The notes under the pieces: generated by a model
What the model saw: the letters and a program-made list of their open reading frames with translations, nothing else
Told to the model about the DNA's origin: nothing
The model's database searches: none
DNA from: DASRVA01 sp050732935
GTDB lineage: Bacteria > Gemmatimonadota > Gemmatimonadetes > JACCXV01 > JAHWKZ01
DNA length: 11,587 nt
Direction: 5' to 3'
NCBI GenBank assembly: GCA_050732935.1
Contig: JBOHRW010000193.1
Span: forward strand, 1-11,587
In this document: positions 1-7,028 of the stretch, in pieces
Layout: each line of letters starts with the position of its first letter
Position numbering within the stretch: position 1 is the first letter of the stretch
Made by a program: the position numbers and the translations under genes

Positions 1-1014
1 GTGATCGCCCGGGACGACGCCCTGCTGGTGGCGTTCGTCGAGGAGGGCCGCGAGCACAGGGAGTGGTCGATCCGGACCCACCTCCGCGAGGCCTCGCCAG
101 TCTGCCTGGCCAACGATCCGAATAGGCCGTCGCGTCTTTACTGCGGGACGTTCGGCAACGGGGTCTGGCGCAGCGACGACGCGGGGGAGTCCTGGGTCTG
201 GGTCGGCCAGGGGCTTCCGCGGGGGCGGGTGACGGCGATCGCGGTCAGCGCCCTGGAGCAGACGCCGGCTCACGGGCTGGTCTACGTGGGCACCGACCCG
301 AGCGCCGTCCTCGTCTCCGACGACGGTGGCGAGATGTGGGAGGACAGGCCGGGACTCGACGATCTCCCGTCGTCCTCCGAGTGGAGCTTCCCCCCCCGTC
401 CCAGGACCCATCACGTGCGCTGGATCGAGTGCGACCCGCACAAGGCGGGAAGGCTCTACGTGTCGATCGAGGCCGGGGCGCTGATCCGCAGCGTGAACGG
501 CGGACGAACGTGGGAGGACCGCAAGGAGGACGGGCCGCGCGACGCCCATCGCATCGAGACCCATTCCCAGGCGAAGGATCGCGTCTACGCCGCCGCGGGC
601 GACGGATACTTCGAGAGTCGCGACGGCGGCGAGAGCTGGGGGCAGTGGGAGGCGGGCCTCAAGGATCGCTACTGCTGGAGCGTGGCGGTCCATCAGCGCG
701 ATCCCGACACGGTCCTCGTCTCCGCCTCGCCGGGCCCGACCTTCGCCCATGACCCCGGTGGGGCGGAGTCCCGCATCTACCGCCGGGCGCGCGGAGTGAC
801 CTGGGAGCCGGTCGCGGACGGGCTCCCACCGGCCATCGGGATGACCGCGCCGATCCTGGCGGTCGATCCGGTGGAGGCCGGCGTCTTCTACGCCGCCAGC
901 AATCGCGGCGTCTACCGTTCGACCAACGGCGGCCACAAATGGGAGCCGCTCGCGATCCCGTGGAGCGAGGAGGACTTCGGGCGGCGGATCCGATCGTTGC
1001 TGGTGGTGCCGTAA
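1..1014 (+). CDS. BNR/Asp-box beta-propeller repeat protein (5' end uncertain)
   Basis: A 337-residue protein built from repeated Asp-box (BNR) motifs of the form S-x-D/N-x-G-x-x-W. Clear copies lie at residues 58-65, 106-113, 164-171, 206-213 and 307-314, and a degenerate one ending at W268 has lost its Ser and Asp. Each copy follows a hydrophobic strand with a Tyr/Gly pattern (such as LYCGTFGNGVWRS), as expected for blades of a sialidase/VPS10-like propeller. Five clear plus one degenerate motif fit a six-bladed or similar propeller. No signal peptide or membrane segment is visible, so a cytoplasmic location is possible. Catalytic sialidase residues cannot be assigned, and relatives of this kind are usually annotated only as glycosyl hydrolase or exo-alpha-sialidase-like, so enzymatic activity is unproven. 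The frame is open from base 1 with GTG as first codon. The N-terminus looks nearly complete, but the true start could lie upstream of the window. It converges with the downstream minus-strand unit. Confidence 0.8.
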   Translation: MIARDDALLVAFVEEGREHREWSIRTHLREASPVCLANDPNRPSRLYCGTFGNGVWRSDDAGESWVWVGQGLPRGRVTAIAVSALEQTPAHGLVYVGTDPSAVLVSDDGGEMWEDRPGLDDLPSSSEWSFPPRPRTHHVRWIECDPHKAGRLYVSIEAGALIRSVNGGRTWEDRKEDGPRDAHRIETHSQAKDRVYAAAGDGYFESRDGGESWGQWEAGLKDRYCWSVAVHQRDPDTVLVSASPGPTFAHDPGGAESRIYRRARGVTWEPVADGLPPAIGMTAPILAVDPVEAGVFYAASNRGVYRSTNGGHKWEPLAIPWSEEDFGRRIRSLLVVP

Positions 1015-1055
1015 GGCCCAAAACGCGCCACATCAAGCTGCCGCTGATCCCCTGA

Positions 1056-1829
1056 TCAGACCCCGCTCGCTTCCTTCGGTGGCAGGTCTCCGAACTTCTT
1101 CCGGTAATGCCGCGTCCAGATCGTGATCGCGATGATCCCGACGATCGACGGAGCGATCCACGGCAGCAGGGCCACGCTCCCCGGCAGGTCGTAATCGATG
1201 AAGCGCCGGACTCCGAACACCAGGAATGCCGTGTGGAAGGCGATCCCACTCCCCAGCATGGATCCCAGGTGCTCGTACCAGTGGGCCATCCTCTCCTTCC
1301 GCTCGCCGCGGGCGTAGCGCAGCATCCCGGAGCCGACGAGGAAGCCGATAGGCGAGAGAGCGAGGAGAACCCACCTGGCTTGCTGGTCGAACGTGAGACC
1401 CAGGACGAGAACCCCAGCCCCGGCCAGGATCGCGATCACGCCGACCGCCGTGTGGAAGGAGGTCCGGAGCGGCGTCCGATCGCGCCGGGTGCGCATGACC
1501 CGCACGCCGTGCCAGACGGTGGCGAACGTGACGATCGCCAGGTAGCCCAGGAACGCTTCGATGAAGCGCAGCTCGGTCAGCGCGGCGCCCATCCGCGCCG
1601 GATCGTCGGGGCGGGCCCCGGGGTGCGTGCCGAACGGGCTCGCCAGCGTGAGGAGCGCGATCGTCAGCGCGGTGCCGGCCACCACGTATGCGCAATAGAG
1701 GAAGACCTTCCCGGCACGGACGTGGGCCGTGCCTCCCTTGGGCGCGAACACGGGGACCCAGAACGCCACCAGCCCCAGGAATCCGGCCGCGACGTGGAAC
1801 CCGAGCAGGATCCGGTAGAGTGTGAACAT
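1056..1829 (-). CDS. DUF2306-like seven-helix membrane protein
   Basis: A 257-residue integral membrane protein with about seven hydrophobic segments (roughly residues 5-27, 42-64, 87-107, 128-147, 153-173, 188-207 and 219-240) and a charged C-terminal tail. The N-terminus carries a His in the first helix (H12) and a loop KGGTAHVRAGKVF with H36. This layout resembles the DUF2306 group of predicted membrane proteins, whose function is unknown; further histidines occur at H126, H188 and H199. The assignment is by eye. The open frame extends upstream into the PadR gene, but I place the start at the ATG at 1829: it begins with the hydrophobic segment, has AGGAGAG about 6 bases upstream, and lies 2 bp after the PadR stop. 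It is therefore probably the last gene of a polX-padR-DUF2306 unit and translationally coupled to the regulator. Metal or heme binding by the histidines is possible but speculative. Confidence 0.78.
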   Translation of the reverse strand: MFTLYRILLGFHVAAGFLGLVAFWVPVFAPKGGTAHVRAGKVFLYCAYVVAGTALTIALLTLASPFGTHPGARPDDPARMGAALTELRFIEAFLGYLAIVTFATVWHGVRVMRTRRDRTPLRTSFHTAVGVIAILAGAGVLVLGLTFDQQARWVLLALSPIGFLVGSGMLRYARGERKERMAHWYEHLGSMLGSGIAFHTAFLVFGVRRFIDYDLPGSVALLPWIAPSIVGIIAITIWTRHYRKKFGDLPPKEASGV

Positions 1830-1831
1830 CG

Positions 1832-2458
1832 TCAGCTCTCCTGTGAAGAGGGGGAATGGCGGCGATCGGTCGCGATCGACCCGCCATTCCCCGATTTCCT
1901 GTCGGCGGCGAGACGCCCCTCGAGCCGGGCGATCGTCTCGTCGCACCACTCGAGCTTGGCGGCCAGGGTGCGGAGCCACATGCGGAGCGCGGCGTTGTCG
2001 TGGAAGACATCGGCGGGGAGCTCGTCCGGGAACCCGGGCACGGTCGCAAACGCCCCGGTCTCGATCGCCACGAGCTCGGCCCTCCACGCGGCCAGGCGGG
2101 CCCTCAGGGCGCGCATGAAGTCGAGCGACTCCTGGGGATTCTCCAGCTCGTCCATGAACGCGAGCTGGGCCAGGTACGCGAAGCGCTCGGTGCCGACCAC
2201 CGGGCCGCTCCGCAGCCATCGAAGAAGCGCCTCCCTGCCCGCCGGGGTCCGCGTATAGACACGTCGGTCCGGCCCGCGATCTGACGGCTCGGTGACGCTC
2301 GTCAGCCATCCCCGGGTCTCCATGCGCTTGAGGGTCGGGTAGATCTGGCTCAGCTCCGCGGACCAGAAATGGCGAGCGCCACGCTCGAACGCGTCCTTGA
2401 GGTCGTAGCCGCTGGCCGGGTCGCGCAGGAGACCGAGGAGGATGTGGGGGAGGCTCAT
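1832..2458 (-). CDS. PadR-family transcriptional regulator
   Basis: A 208-residue regulator with two recognisable parts. Residues 5-83 form the PadR winged helix: GYDLKDAF in the first helices, SQIYPTLKRMETRGWL as the recognition helix with the typical Y-P-x-L-x-R-x-E/x-x-G pattern, and a wing ending in DRRVYTRTPAGREAL. Residues about 91-182 are predominantly helical with coiled-coil character and match the C-terminal dimerisation domain of the PadR Vir-type subfamily (ALRARLAAW...). The last ~22 residues are polar and probably disordered. PadR proteins bind dyad operators, usually near their own genes, and often respond to phenolics or drugs. The inducer here cannot be read from the sequence. 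The start ATG lies 16 bp after the polX stop with no strong Shine-Dalgarno, so translation probably depends on readthrough coupling with polX. The next gene begins 2 bp after its stop, making the membrane protein the most likely co-regulated target. Confidence 0.92.
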   Translation of the reverse strand: MSLPHILLGLLRDPASGYDLKDAFERGARHFWSAELSQIYPTLKRMETRGWLTSVTEPSDRGPDRRVYTRTPAGREALLRWLRSGPVVGTERFAYLAQLAFMDELENPQESLDFMRALRARLAAWRAELVAIETGAFATVPGFPDELPADVFHDNAALRMWLRTLAAKLEWCDETIARLEGRLAADRKSGNGGSIATDRRHSPSSQES

Positions 2459-2474
2459 GAGCTGTAGGGTCGGG

Positions 2475-4196
2475 CTACCCCCGGTTCCGCCGGAGGGCCG
2501 CCCGGAACGCCTCCACCGGAAGCGCGTTCAGCACGTCCTCCCGCGTCAACCCTCCCTTGCGGGCAATCCCGATCCCCTGCTCCAGGTAGTCGATCGTCTC
2601 GGGGCCGTGGGCGTCGGGGTCGATCGAGAGGCGGAGCCCGCGCTCGACGGCGGCCCGGTGCCAACGCCAGTCGAGGTCCAGCCGATGGGGGTCGACGTTG
2701 ACCTCCAGCGCGACGCCGTGCTCGGCGGCGGCGTCCAGCACGCGTTCCATCTCGAGGTCGGCGCCGCTCCGGCGGTTGAGGATCCGCCCGGTCGGGTGCC
2801 CCAGGATGTCGAGCCACGGGTTCTCGATGGCGCGCAGGTAGCGCACGGTCTGCTCCTCGCGCGGCAGTCCCAGCCGGCTGTGGACCGAGCCCACCACGAC
2901 GTCGAGCCGGGCCAGAACGTCGTCGGGAAAGTCCAGGCCCCCGTCGGCCAGGATGTCGACCTCGCAGCCGGCCAGCACCGTGAAGCCGTCCAGCTCCGCG
3001 TTCACCCGCTCGATCTCCTCGCGCTGGGCCAGCAGACGCTCGGCGTCCAGGCCGCCAGCGTAGGCCGCCGAGCGGCTGTGGTCGCAGACCACGAGGTACT
3101 CGTAGCGCCGCTCCTGCGCCGCGCGGGCCATCGCCTCGATCGTCGCCCGTCCGTCGCTCCATTTCGTGTGGACGTGAACCACGCCGCGCAGGTCCTTCTG
3201 CTCGATGAGCGTCGGCAACTCGCCCGCCAGGGCGGCCTCGATCTCACCCCGATCCTCGCGCAGCTCGGGCGGGATCCAGGCGAGCCCGAGTGCCCGGTAA
3301 AGGGCCGCCTCGTCCTCGCAATCGAGGCTCGTCCCATCCCCGCGAAACAGGCCGTACTCGTTGAGCTTCAAGCCGCGGCGCTTCGCGAGCCCCCGGAGCC
3401 TGGTGTTGTGCGCCTGGCTGCCGGTGAAGTACTGCAGCGCGAACGGGAACGCCGTGGGCTCGACGACGCGAAGGTCGGCGGGCATGCCACCCGCCAGCCG
3501 GACCGAGACCTTGGTGTCGCCCCGCCCCACGACGCCGGCCACCGGCGGGAGCGCGACGAAGCGCTCGACGACCGGCGCCGGGTCGTCGGCCGCGGCGACG
3601 AGATCCATGTCGTGTACGGTCTCCCAGGCGCGCCGGAGGCCACCCGCGATCTCCGATCGCGCCACGGCGGGATCTTCGCGCAGGGACTCCAGCAGCCGCT
3701 CCGCGAGCGGCCGTGCCTCGGCCGCGAGCCAGCGGCCCGTGTACTCGCGGACGCGGTCCAGGCTCGCGAGCACGGTCCTCGCGGTCTTTTCGCCAAAGCC
3801 GGGGACCTCGGCCAGACGGCCCGAGGCGGCCGCCTCCTCCAGATCGTCCAGCGAGGCGACCCCGAGCCTCTCGAAGGCCGCGCGTGCGCGCTTTGGCCCG
3901 AGCCCCGGCACGGCGAGGAGCTCCAGCACCCCGGCGGGGATCTCCTGACGGAGGCGATCCAGGAGCGGGATCGACCCCGTCTCCGCGTAAGCCTCGATCT
4001 TGTCGGCGATGGCCGTCCCGACCCCCGCGATCTCCCGCACACGGCCCTCGGCGACCAGCACTTCCAGCGGCTCGTCCAGCTCGGCCAGCGCGCGGGCCGC
4101 GTTCAGATAGGCCCGCACCTTGAACGGGTTCTCGCCCTTGAAATCGAGAAGACGCCCGATCTCCTCTAGGACATCCGCGACTTCGGCCGCGCGCAT
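2475..4196 (-). CDS. polX: PolX: family X DNA polymerase with PHP 3'-5' exonuclease domain
   Basis: A 573-residue protein of the normal length for bacterial PolX, with all domains present. The N-terminal 8-kDa-like helical domain contains VRAYLNAARAL. Three helix-hairpin-helix elements follow: about 52-68 (REIAGVGTAIADKI), 93-111 (AVPGLGPKRARAAF) and 130-146 (EVPGFGEKTARTV). The palm holds the metal-binding carboxylates D196, D198 (ETVHDMDLV) and D241 (ADLRVV), followed by TGSQAHNTRLRGLAKRRG and LKLNEYGLF, typical of the thumb. The C-terminal PHP domain carries H341/H343 (HVHTKWSDG), D372-H373, E412, H439, H467, D528 and H530, a complete-looking metal set. Known PolX enzymes fill short gaps in base-excision and related repair and excise 3' ends through the PHP site. 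The start ATG at 4196 fits the N-terminal helix; a GGGAG lies rather far upstream. It heads the polX-padR-membrane protein unit and diverges from the acyl-CoA synthetase gene across 40 bp. Confidence 0.96.
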   Translation of the reverse strand: MRAAEVADVLEEIGRLLDFKGENPFKVRAYLNAARALAELDEPLEVLVAEGRVREIAGVGTAIADKIEAYAETGSIPLLDRLRQEIPAGVLELLAVPGLGPKRARAAFERLGVASLDDLEEAAASGRLAEVPGFGEKTARTVLASLDRVREYTGRWLAAEARPLAERLLESLREDPAVARSEIAGGLRRAWETVHDMDLVAAADDPAPVVERFVALPPVAGVVGRGDTKVSVRLAGGMPADLRVVEPTAFPFALQYFTGSQAHNTRLRGLAKRRGLKLNEYGLFRGDGTSLDCEDEAALYRALGLAWIPPELREDRGEIEAALAGELPTLIEQKDLRGVVHVHTKWSDGRATIEAMARAAQERRYEYLVVCDHSRSAAYAGGLDAERLLAQREEIERVNAELDGFTVLAGCEVDILADGGLDFPDDVLARLDVVVGSVHSRLGLPREEQTVRYLRAIENPWLDILGHPTGRILNRRSGADLEMERVLDAAAEHGVALEVNVDPHRLDLDWRWHRAAVERGLRLSIDPDAHGPETIDYLEQGIGIARKGGLTREDVLNALPVEAFRAALRRNRG

Positions 4197-4236
4197 GGGC
4201 GCAACTTATCTCCCGGACCCTTTATGATGTACTTTC
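4197..4236. promoter_or_regulatory. 40-bp divergent intergenic region with overlapping promoters
   Basis: Only 40 bp separate the start codons of polX (minus) and the acyl-CoA synthetase (plus). On the plus strand TATGAT at 4223-4228 is one base from the -10 consensus, so a transcript would begin near 4235, one or two bases before the ATG at 4237; there is no good -35. On the minus strand AGTACA (4233-4228) and GATAAG (4210-4205), 17 bp apart, give a weak promoter whose start would lie near 4198, right next to the polX ATG. No Shine-Dalgarno precedes the synthetase ATG. Both genes may therefore be leaderless or nearly so. The promoters are pattern matches only. Confidence 0.35.
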
Positions 4237-6081
4237 ATGCCCATTCCCATGCCCGATCCACGCACGATCCCCGAGCTCTTCCGCCAGGCCGTCACGCGCT
4301 ACCACTGCCGGCCGATCATGATGTACAAGGCCGGGGGCGAGTACGTCTCGATTCCGGCTCCCGAGCTGCTCGAGGAGGTGGACCACGCAGCCCACGGGCT
4401 GATCGACCTCGGTGTGGGCCCGGGGACGCGCGTGGCGCTCCTCAGTGTGAACCGTCCGGGCTGGGCGTTCGCCGACCTCGCGATCCTCTCGGCCGGCGCC
4501 TGGTCGGTCCCGATCTACACCTCGCTCACCCCCGACGAGATCCAGTTCATCCTCGAGGACAGCGGCGCGGTCGCCTGCGTCGTCTCCGACCAGGATCAGC
4601 TCGCCAAGGTGCTCGAGGTGCGCGACCGTTGCCCGGACCTCGAGTGCATCGTGACGCTGGATCCCATCGAGAGCGAGGACCCCGACGTCCATACCGCCCG
4701 GAGCCTCGTCGAGCGCGGCCGCCGGGCGCGGGAGGGGAGCCCCGATGCGCTCGACCAGCGGATCGCGGCGATCGATCCCGAGGACACGGCCTCCATCCTC
4801 TACACGTCGGGGACGACGGGTCGACCGAAGGGCGTCATGCTGAGTCACCGGAACTTCGTATCCAACGTGATCGACTCGCTCAAGTCGCTCCCCATCCGGG
4901 CCGAGGACGTCCATCTCTCGTTTCTGCCCCTCTCCCACAGCTTCGAGCGCACGGCGGGCTACTACATCATGATCCACGCCGGCGTCACGATCGCGTATGC
5001 GGAGTCGGTCGACCGGGTGCTCGACAACATGGGCGAGATCCGCCCCACCGTGATGACCAGCGTGCCGCGGCTGTACGAGAAGATGTATGCGGGTGTGCTC
5101 CAGAAGGCGTCCGACGCCGGTGGGCTCCAGAAGCGACTCGTCTTCTGGGCACGGAGGGTCGGGATCGAGTACGCGGAAAAGGAGGTCGACGGCGAGGGGG
5201 CCGGTTCGCTCCTCCGATGGAAGCATCGGCTCGCCGATCGGCTCGTCTACGCCAGGCTGCGCGAGCGGATGGGGGGAAGGCTTCGGTTCTTTTGCTCGGG
5301 CGGCGCCCCGCTCGCGCCCGTGATCGCCAAGTTCTTCTACGCGGCGGGGCTGCCGATCCTCGAGGGCTATGGCCTGACGGAGACGAGTCCGGTCATCGCC
5401 GTCAACACGTTCGAGAAGATGCGCTTCGGAACCGTCGGGCCGCCGATCGCCAATGTCGAGATCAGGATCGAGCCCGATCCCGAGCGGCCGGGTGGGGATG
5501 GCGAGATCCTGGTCAGGGGGCCCAACGTCATGCAGGGCTACTACAACCTGCCCGAGAAGACCGCCGAGGTGATGACGAAGGACGGCTGGTTCCGGACCGG
5601 CGACATCGGGCTCCTCCAGGAAGGATTCCTCAAGATCACCGACCGCAAGCGGGATCTGATCAAGACGTCGGGCGGCAAGTTCATCGCGCCGCAGCCGCTC
5701 GAGAACGAGCTCAAGACGTCCAAGTACGTGAGCCAGGCGGTCGTGGTCGGGAACAAGCGCAAGTACGCGTCGGTCCTCCTGGTGCCGAACTTCGACAACC
5801 TCGAGGCCTTCGCCCGCGAGCGAGGCCTCGATCCCGCCGACATGGAGGCGCTCTTCCAGGCCGAGCCCGTCCAGGAGCTCTACGAGGAGGAGCTGGCCGA
5901 TCTGAACCGCGGGCTCGCCTCCTACGAGACGCTGAAGAAGTTCCGCCTCGTCCCCGAGGAGTTCACGATCGGCGCCGGCGAGCTCACCCCCACCCTCAAG
6001 GTCAAGCGCCGCGTCATCGAAGAGAAGTACGCGGATCTGATCGGGACGATGTACGAGGAGGAAGTCGCGCTGGCGGAGTGA
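4237..6081 (+). CDS. Long-chain acyl-CoA synthetase (AMP-forming, FAA1/COG1022-like)
   Basis: A 614-residue adenylate-forming enzyme that would activate long-chain fatty acids as acyl-AMP and then acyl-CoA, feeding beta-oxidation or lipid synthesis; cytoplasmic or membrane-associated. All core motifs are visible: the P-loop YTSGTTGRPKG at 189-199; the EGYGLTET motif at 376-383; RTGD at 453-456, whose Asp binds the ribose; the hinge DRKRD at 469-473 followed by KTSGGKFIAPQPLE; and the C-terminal catalytic Lys in LTPTLKVKR (K588). The TSGGKFIAPQ.LE signature and the insertion around residues 285-345 fit the long FAA1/COG1022 branch (FadD15-like) rather than short-chain acetyl-CoA synthetases. 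ATG at 4237 was chosen; a second in-frame ATG at 4249 is equally possible, and neither has a clear Shine-Dalgarno. It stands alone between the divergent polX unit and the sigma-factor promoter region. Chain-length preference is inferred from family only. Confidence 0.93.
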   Translation: MPIPMPDPRTIPELFRQAVTRYHCRPIMMYKAGGEYVSIPAPELLEEVDHAAHGLIDLGVGPGTRVALLSVNRPGWAFADLAILSAGAWSVPIYTSLTPDEIQFILEDSGAVACVVSDQDQLAKVLEVRDRCPDLECIVTLDPIESEDPDVHTARSLVERGRRAREGSPDALDQRIAAIDPEDTASILYTSGTTGRPKGVMLSHRNFVSNVIDSLKSLPIRAEDVHLSFLPLSHSFERTAGYYIMIHAGVTIAYAESVDRVLDNMGEIRPTVMTSVPRLYEKMYAGVLQKASDAGGLQKRLVFWARRVGIEYAEKEVDGEGAGSLLRWKHRLADRLVYARLRERMGGRLRFFCSGGAPLAPVIAKFFYAAGLPILEGYGLTETSPVIAVNTFEKMRFGTVGPPIANVEIRIEPDPERPGGDGEILVRGPNVMQGYYNLPEKTAEVMTKDGWFRTGDIGLLQEGFLKITDRKRDLIKTSGGKFIAPQPLENELKTSKYVSQAVVVGNKRKYASVLLVPNFDNLEAFARERGLDPADMEALFQAEPVQELYEEELADLNRGLASYETLKKFRLVPEEFTIGAGELTPTLKVKRRVIEEKYADLIGTMYEEEVALAE

Positions 6082-6177
6082 TCCGCCGGGCGATCGATCG
6101 AACCTCGCCTCCCGAAAACGGCTTTTACCTTCCAACCCAAAGGGCCACTTTCCCCGTCCTATCCAGGGTACAGGTGG

Positions 6178-6196
6178 CCTCCGGACAGTCCGGCGG
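6178..6196. promoter_or_regulatory. Dyad repeat, candidate operator upstream of the sigma-factor promoter
   Basis: CCGGAC-A-GTCCGG (6181-6193) is a perfect 13-bp odd palindrome. Pairing continues beyond one mismatch to 6178-6179 and 6195-6196. With a single central base it cannot form a normal RNA hairpin, so a DNA-binding dimer site is the better reading. It ends 6-8 bp upstream of the -35 box. The half-sequence CGGACAG (6182-6188) recurs at 6210-6216 inside the -35/-10 spacer. The binding protein is unknown. Confidence 0.35.
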
Positions 6197-6201
6197 AACC
6201 G

Positions 6202-6229
6202 TTGACGAACGGACAGATTTGGCTATATT
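6202..6229 (+). promoter_or_regulatory. Sigma-70 type promoter for the ECF sigma factor gene
   Basis: TTGACG (6202-6207, 5 of 6 consensus bases) and TATATT (6224-6229, 5 of 6) are separated by 16 bp. This is the best housekeeping-type promoter in the window and lies in its most AT-rich patch. The predicted start is near 6236, giving a leader of about 100 bases before the ATG at 6335. A second -10-like TATAGT at 6234-6239 has no matching -35. Confidence 0.65.
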
Positions 6230-6334
6230 TATTTATAGTTTTCGCGCCTCAAAACGGAGTGGCACACACCCTGCCCATAGAGAGGGCGCAAGATCGTCTA
6301 ATCCATTGCAGGGAACTCAGGCCGGGGGATCTCG

Positions 6335-6949
6335 ATGAGCCAGACGCGTGTCCGAACCACCGAGGTCGAAGCAAGACAGCTGACCGACTCCGAGCTGGTC
6401 GAGCGTTATCTCGACGGCGAGGGGACGTGTTTCCGGGAGCTGGTCGGGCGGTACGAGGGACGCATCGTGAACTTCATCCAACGCTCGATCGGTGACCGCG
6501 AGCGGGCCTACGACCTGGCCCAGGAGACGTTCATCCGGGTGTACAGGCACATCCATCGATTCGACACGTCGAAGAAGTTCTCGACGTGGATCTATACCAT
6601 CGCCTCGAACCTGGCCAAGAACGAGCTCCGCAACCGGTCCCGCAACCCGCTCGTCCTTTTCCAGACCCTGACATCGAGGTGGGATGACGATCACCGGCCG
6701 CTCCAGTTCGAGGACTCCTCGATGCGTCCGGACGATCTGTTCCGGAAGCGCCAGCTCCAGGACCTGGTGGAGCGTGCGGCCGAGCAGCTGCCGGAGCATC
6801 ATCGCGAGGTCTTCATCCTCCGCGAGATCGAGGGGAAGTCGTACGAGGAGATCGCCGAGATCACCGATACCCAGCTCGGCACGGTCAAGTCGCGGCTAAA
6901 CCGCGCCCGGAACCGCTTCGCCCAGATCATCGAGCCGTGGCTCGAGTAA
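6335..6949 (+). CDS. ECF RNA polymerase sigma factor (sigma-70 family, RpoE-like)
   Basis: A 204-residue group 4 (ECF) sigma factor of normal length. Region 2 spans about residues 33-103, with DLAQETFIRVYRHIHRFD (core binding and -10 recognition) and KFSTWIYTIASNLAKNELRN. Region 4 spans about 143-195, with LPEHHREVFILREIEGKSY and EIAEITDTQLGTVKSRLNRA as the helix-turn-helix that reads the -35. Regions 1.1 and 3 are absent, as usual for ECF factors. There is a GGGGGA ribosome binding site about 7 bases before the ATG. The gene is preceded by a sigma-70 type promoter and followed, after 160 bp, by a zinc-finger anti-sigma factor that probably holds it at the membrane until a signal arrives. The physiological stimulus cannot be told from the sequence; the subgroup assignment is by general resemblance. 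Confidence 0.95.
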   Translation: MSQTRVRTTEVEARQLTDSELVERYLDGEGTCFRELVGRYEGRIVNFIQRSIGDRERAYDLAQETFIRVYRHIHRFDTSKKFSTWIYTIASNLAKNELRNRSRNPLVLFQTLTSRWDDDHRPLQFEDSSMRPDDLFRKRQLQDLVERAAEQLPEHHREVFILREIEGKSYEEIAEITDTQLGTVKSRLNRARNRFAQIIEPWLE

Positions 6950-6968
6950 GACCCTGACCTCTAGGGTC
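6950..6968 (+). terminator. Hairpin directly after the sigma-factor stop codon
   Basis: GACCCT (6950-6955) and AGGGTC (6963-6968) form a 6-bp stem with a 7-base loop starting at the first base after the stop codon. No T-run follows; a C-rich tract does. It could be an attenuating or mRNA-stabilising hairpin between the sigma and anti-sigma genes rather than a true terminator. Confidence 0.25.
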
Positions 6969-7028
6969 GACCGGCCCCCCGGGACCTCCCTACCAGACCC
7001 ACAGGAAATCTCTCCCGTCCGACCGTCT

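Larger units (their letters stand above)
6082..6334 (+). other. 253-bp AT-rich intergenic control region upstream of the sigma factor
   Basis: The largest non-coding stretch in the window. It holds the acyl-CoA synthetase trailer (6082 to about 6170), a dyad repeat at 6178-6196, a strong sigma-70 type promoter at 6202-6229, an AT-rich patch at about 6217-6245 that stands out in this high-GC sequence, and a leader of about 100 bases. Within the leader CCCTGC (6269-6274) can pair with GCAGGG (6308-6313), and GCCC (6274-6277) with GGGC (6284-6287), so limited RNA structure is possible. No clear rho-independent terminator for the synthetase gene and no small gene with a ribosome binding site was found. 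Confidence 0.7.

Noticed and set aside
1044..1059. CTGATC-ccct-GATCAG hairpin between the BNR gene and the DUF2306-like gene as a bidirectional terminator
   Set aside because: The 6-bp stem overlaps the stop codon of the minus-strand gene, and there is no T-run on either strand.
1830..2309. N-terminal extension of the DUF2306-like frame, giving a 417-residue protein
   Set aside because: The extension overlaps the PadR gene in another frame and is Arg/Ala/Gly-rich without domain character. The ATG at 1829 has a good ribosome binding site and starts at the first membrane helix.
2442..4169. Long plus-strand open frame (about 575 codons) opposite polX
   Set aside because: PolX on the minus strand is unmistakable, and the plus-strand translation has shadow-like composition with no domain or ribosome binding site.
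4222..6135. Very long open frame on the minus strand (about 637 codons) opposite the acyl-CoA synthetase gene
   Set aside because: It mirrors a gene with complete adenylate-forming motifs. Its translation is rich in Arg, Leu, Val, Asp and Glu without any recognisable domain, and such antisense frames are expected in G/C-ending coding DNA.
6312..6334. GGAACT just before the sigma gene as an ECF -35 element
   Set aside because: Any matching -10 would fall at or inside the start codon, and the sequence overlaps the ribosome binding region.
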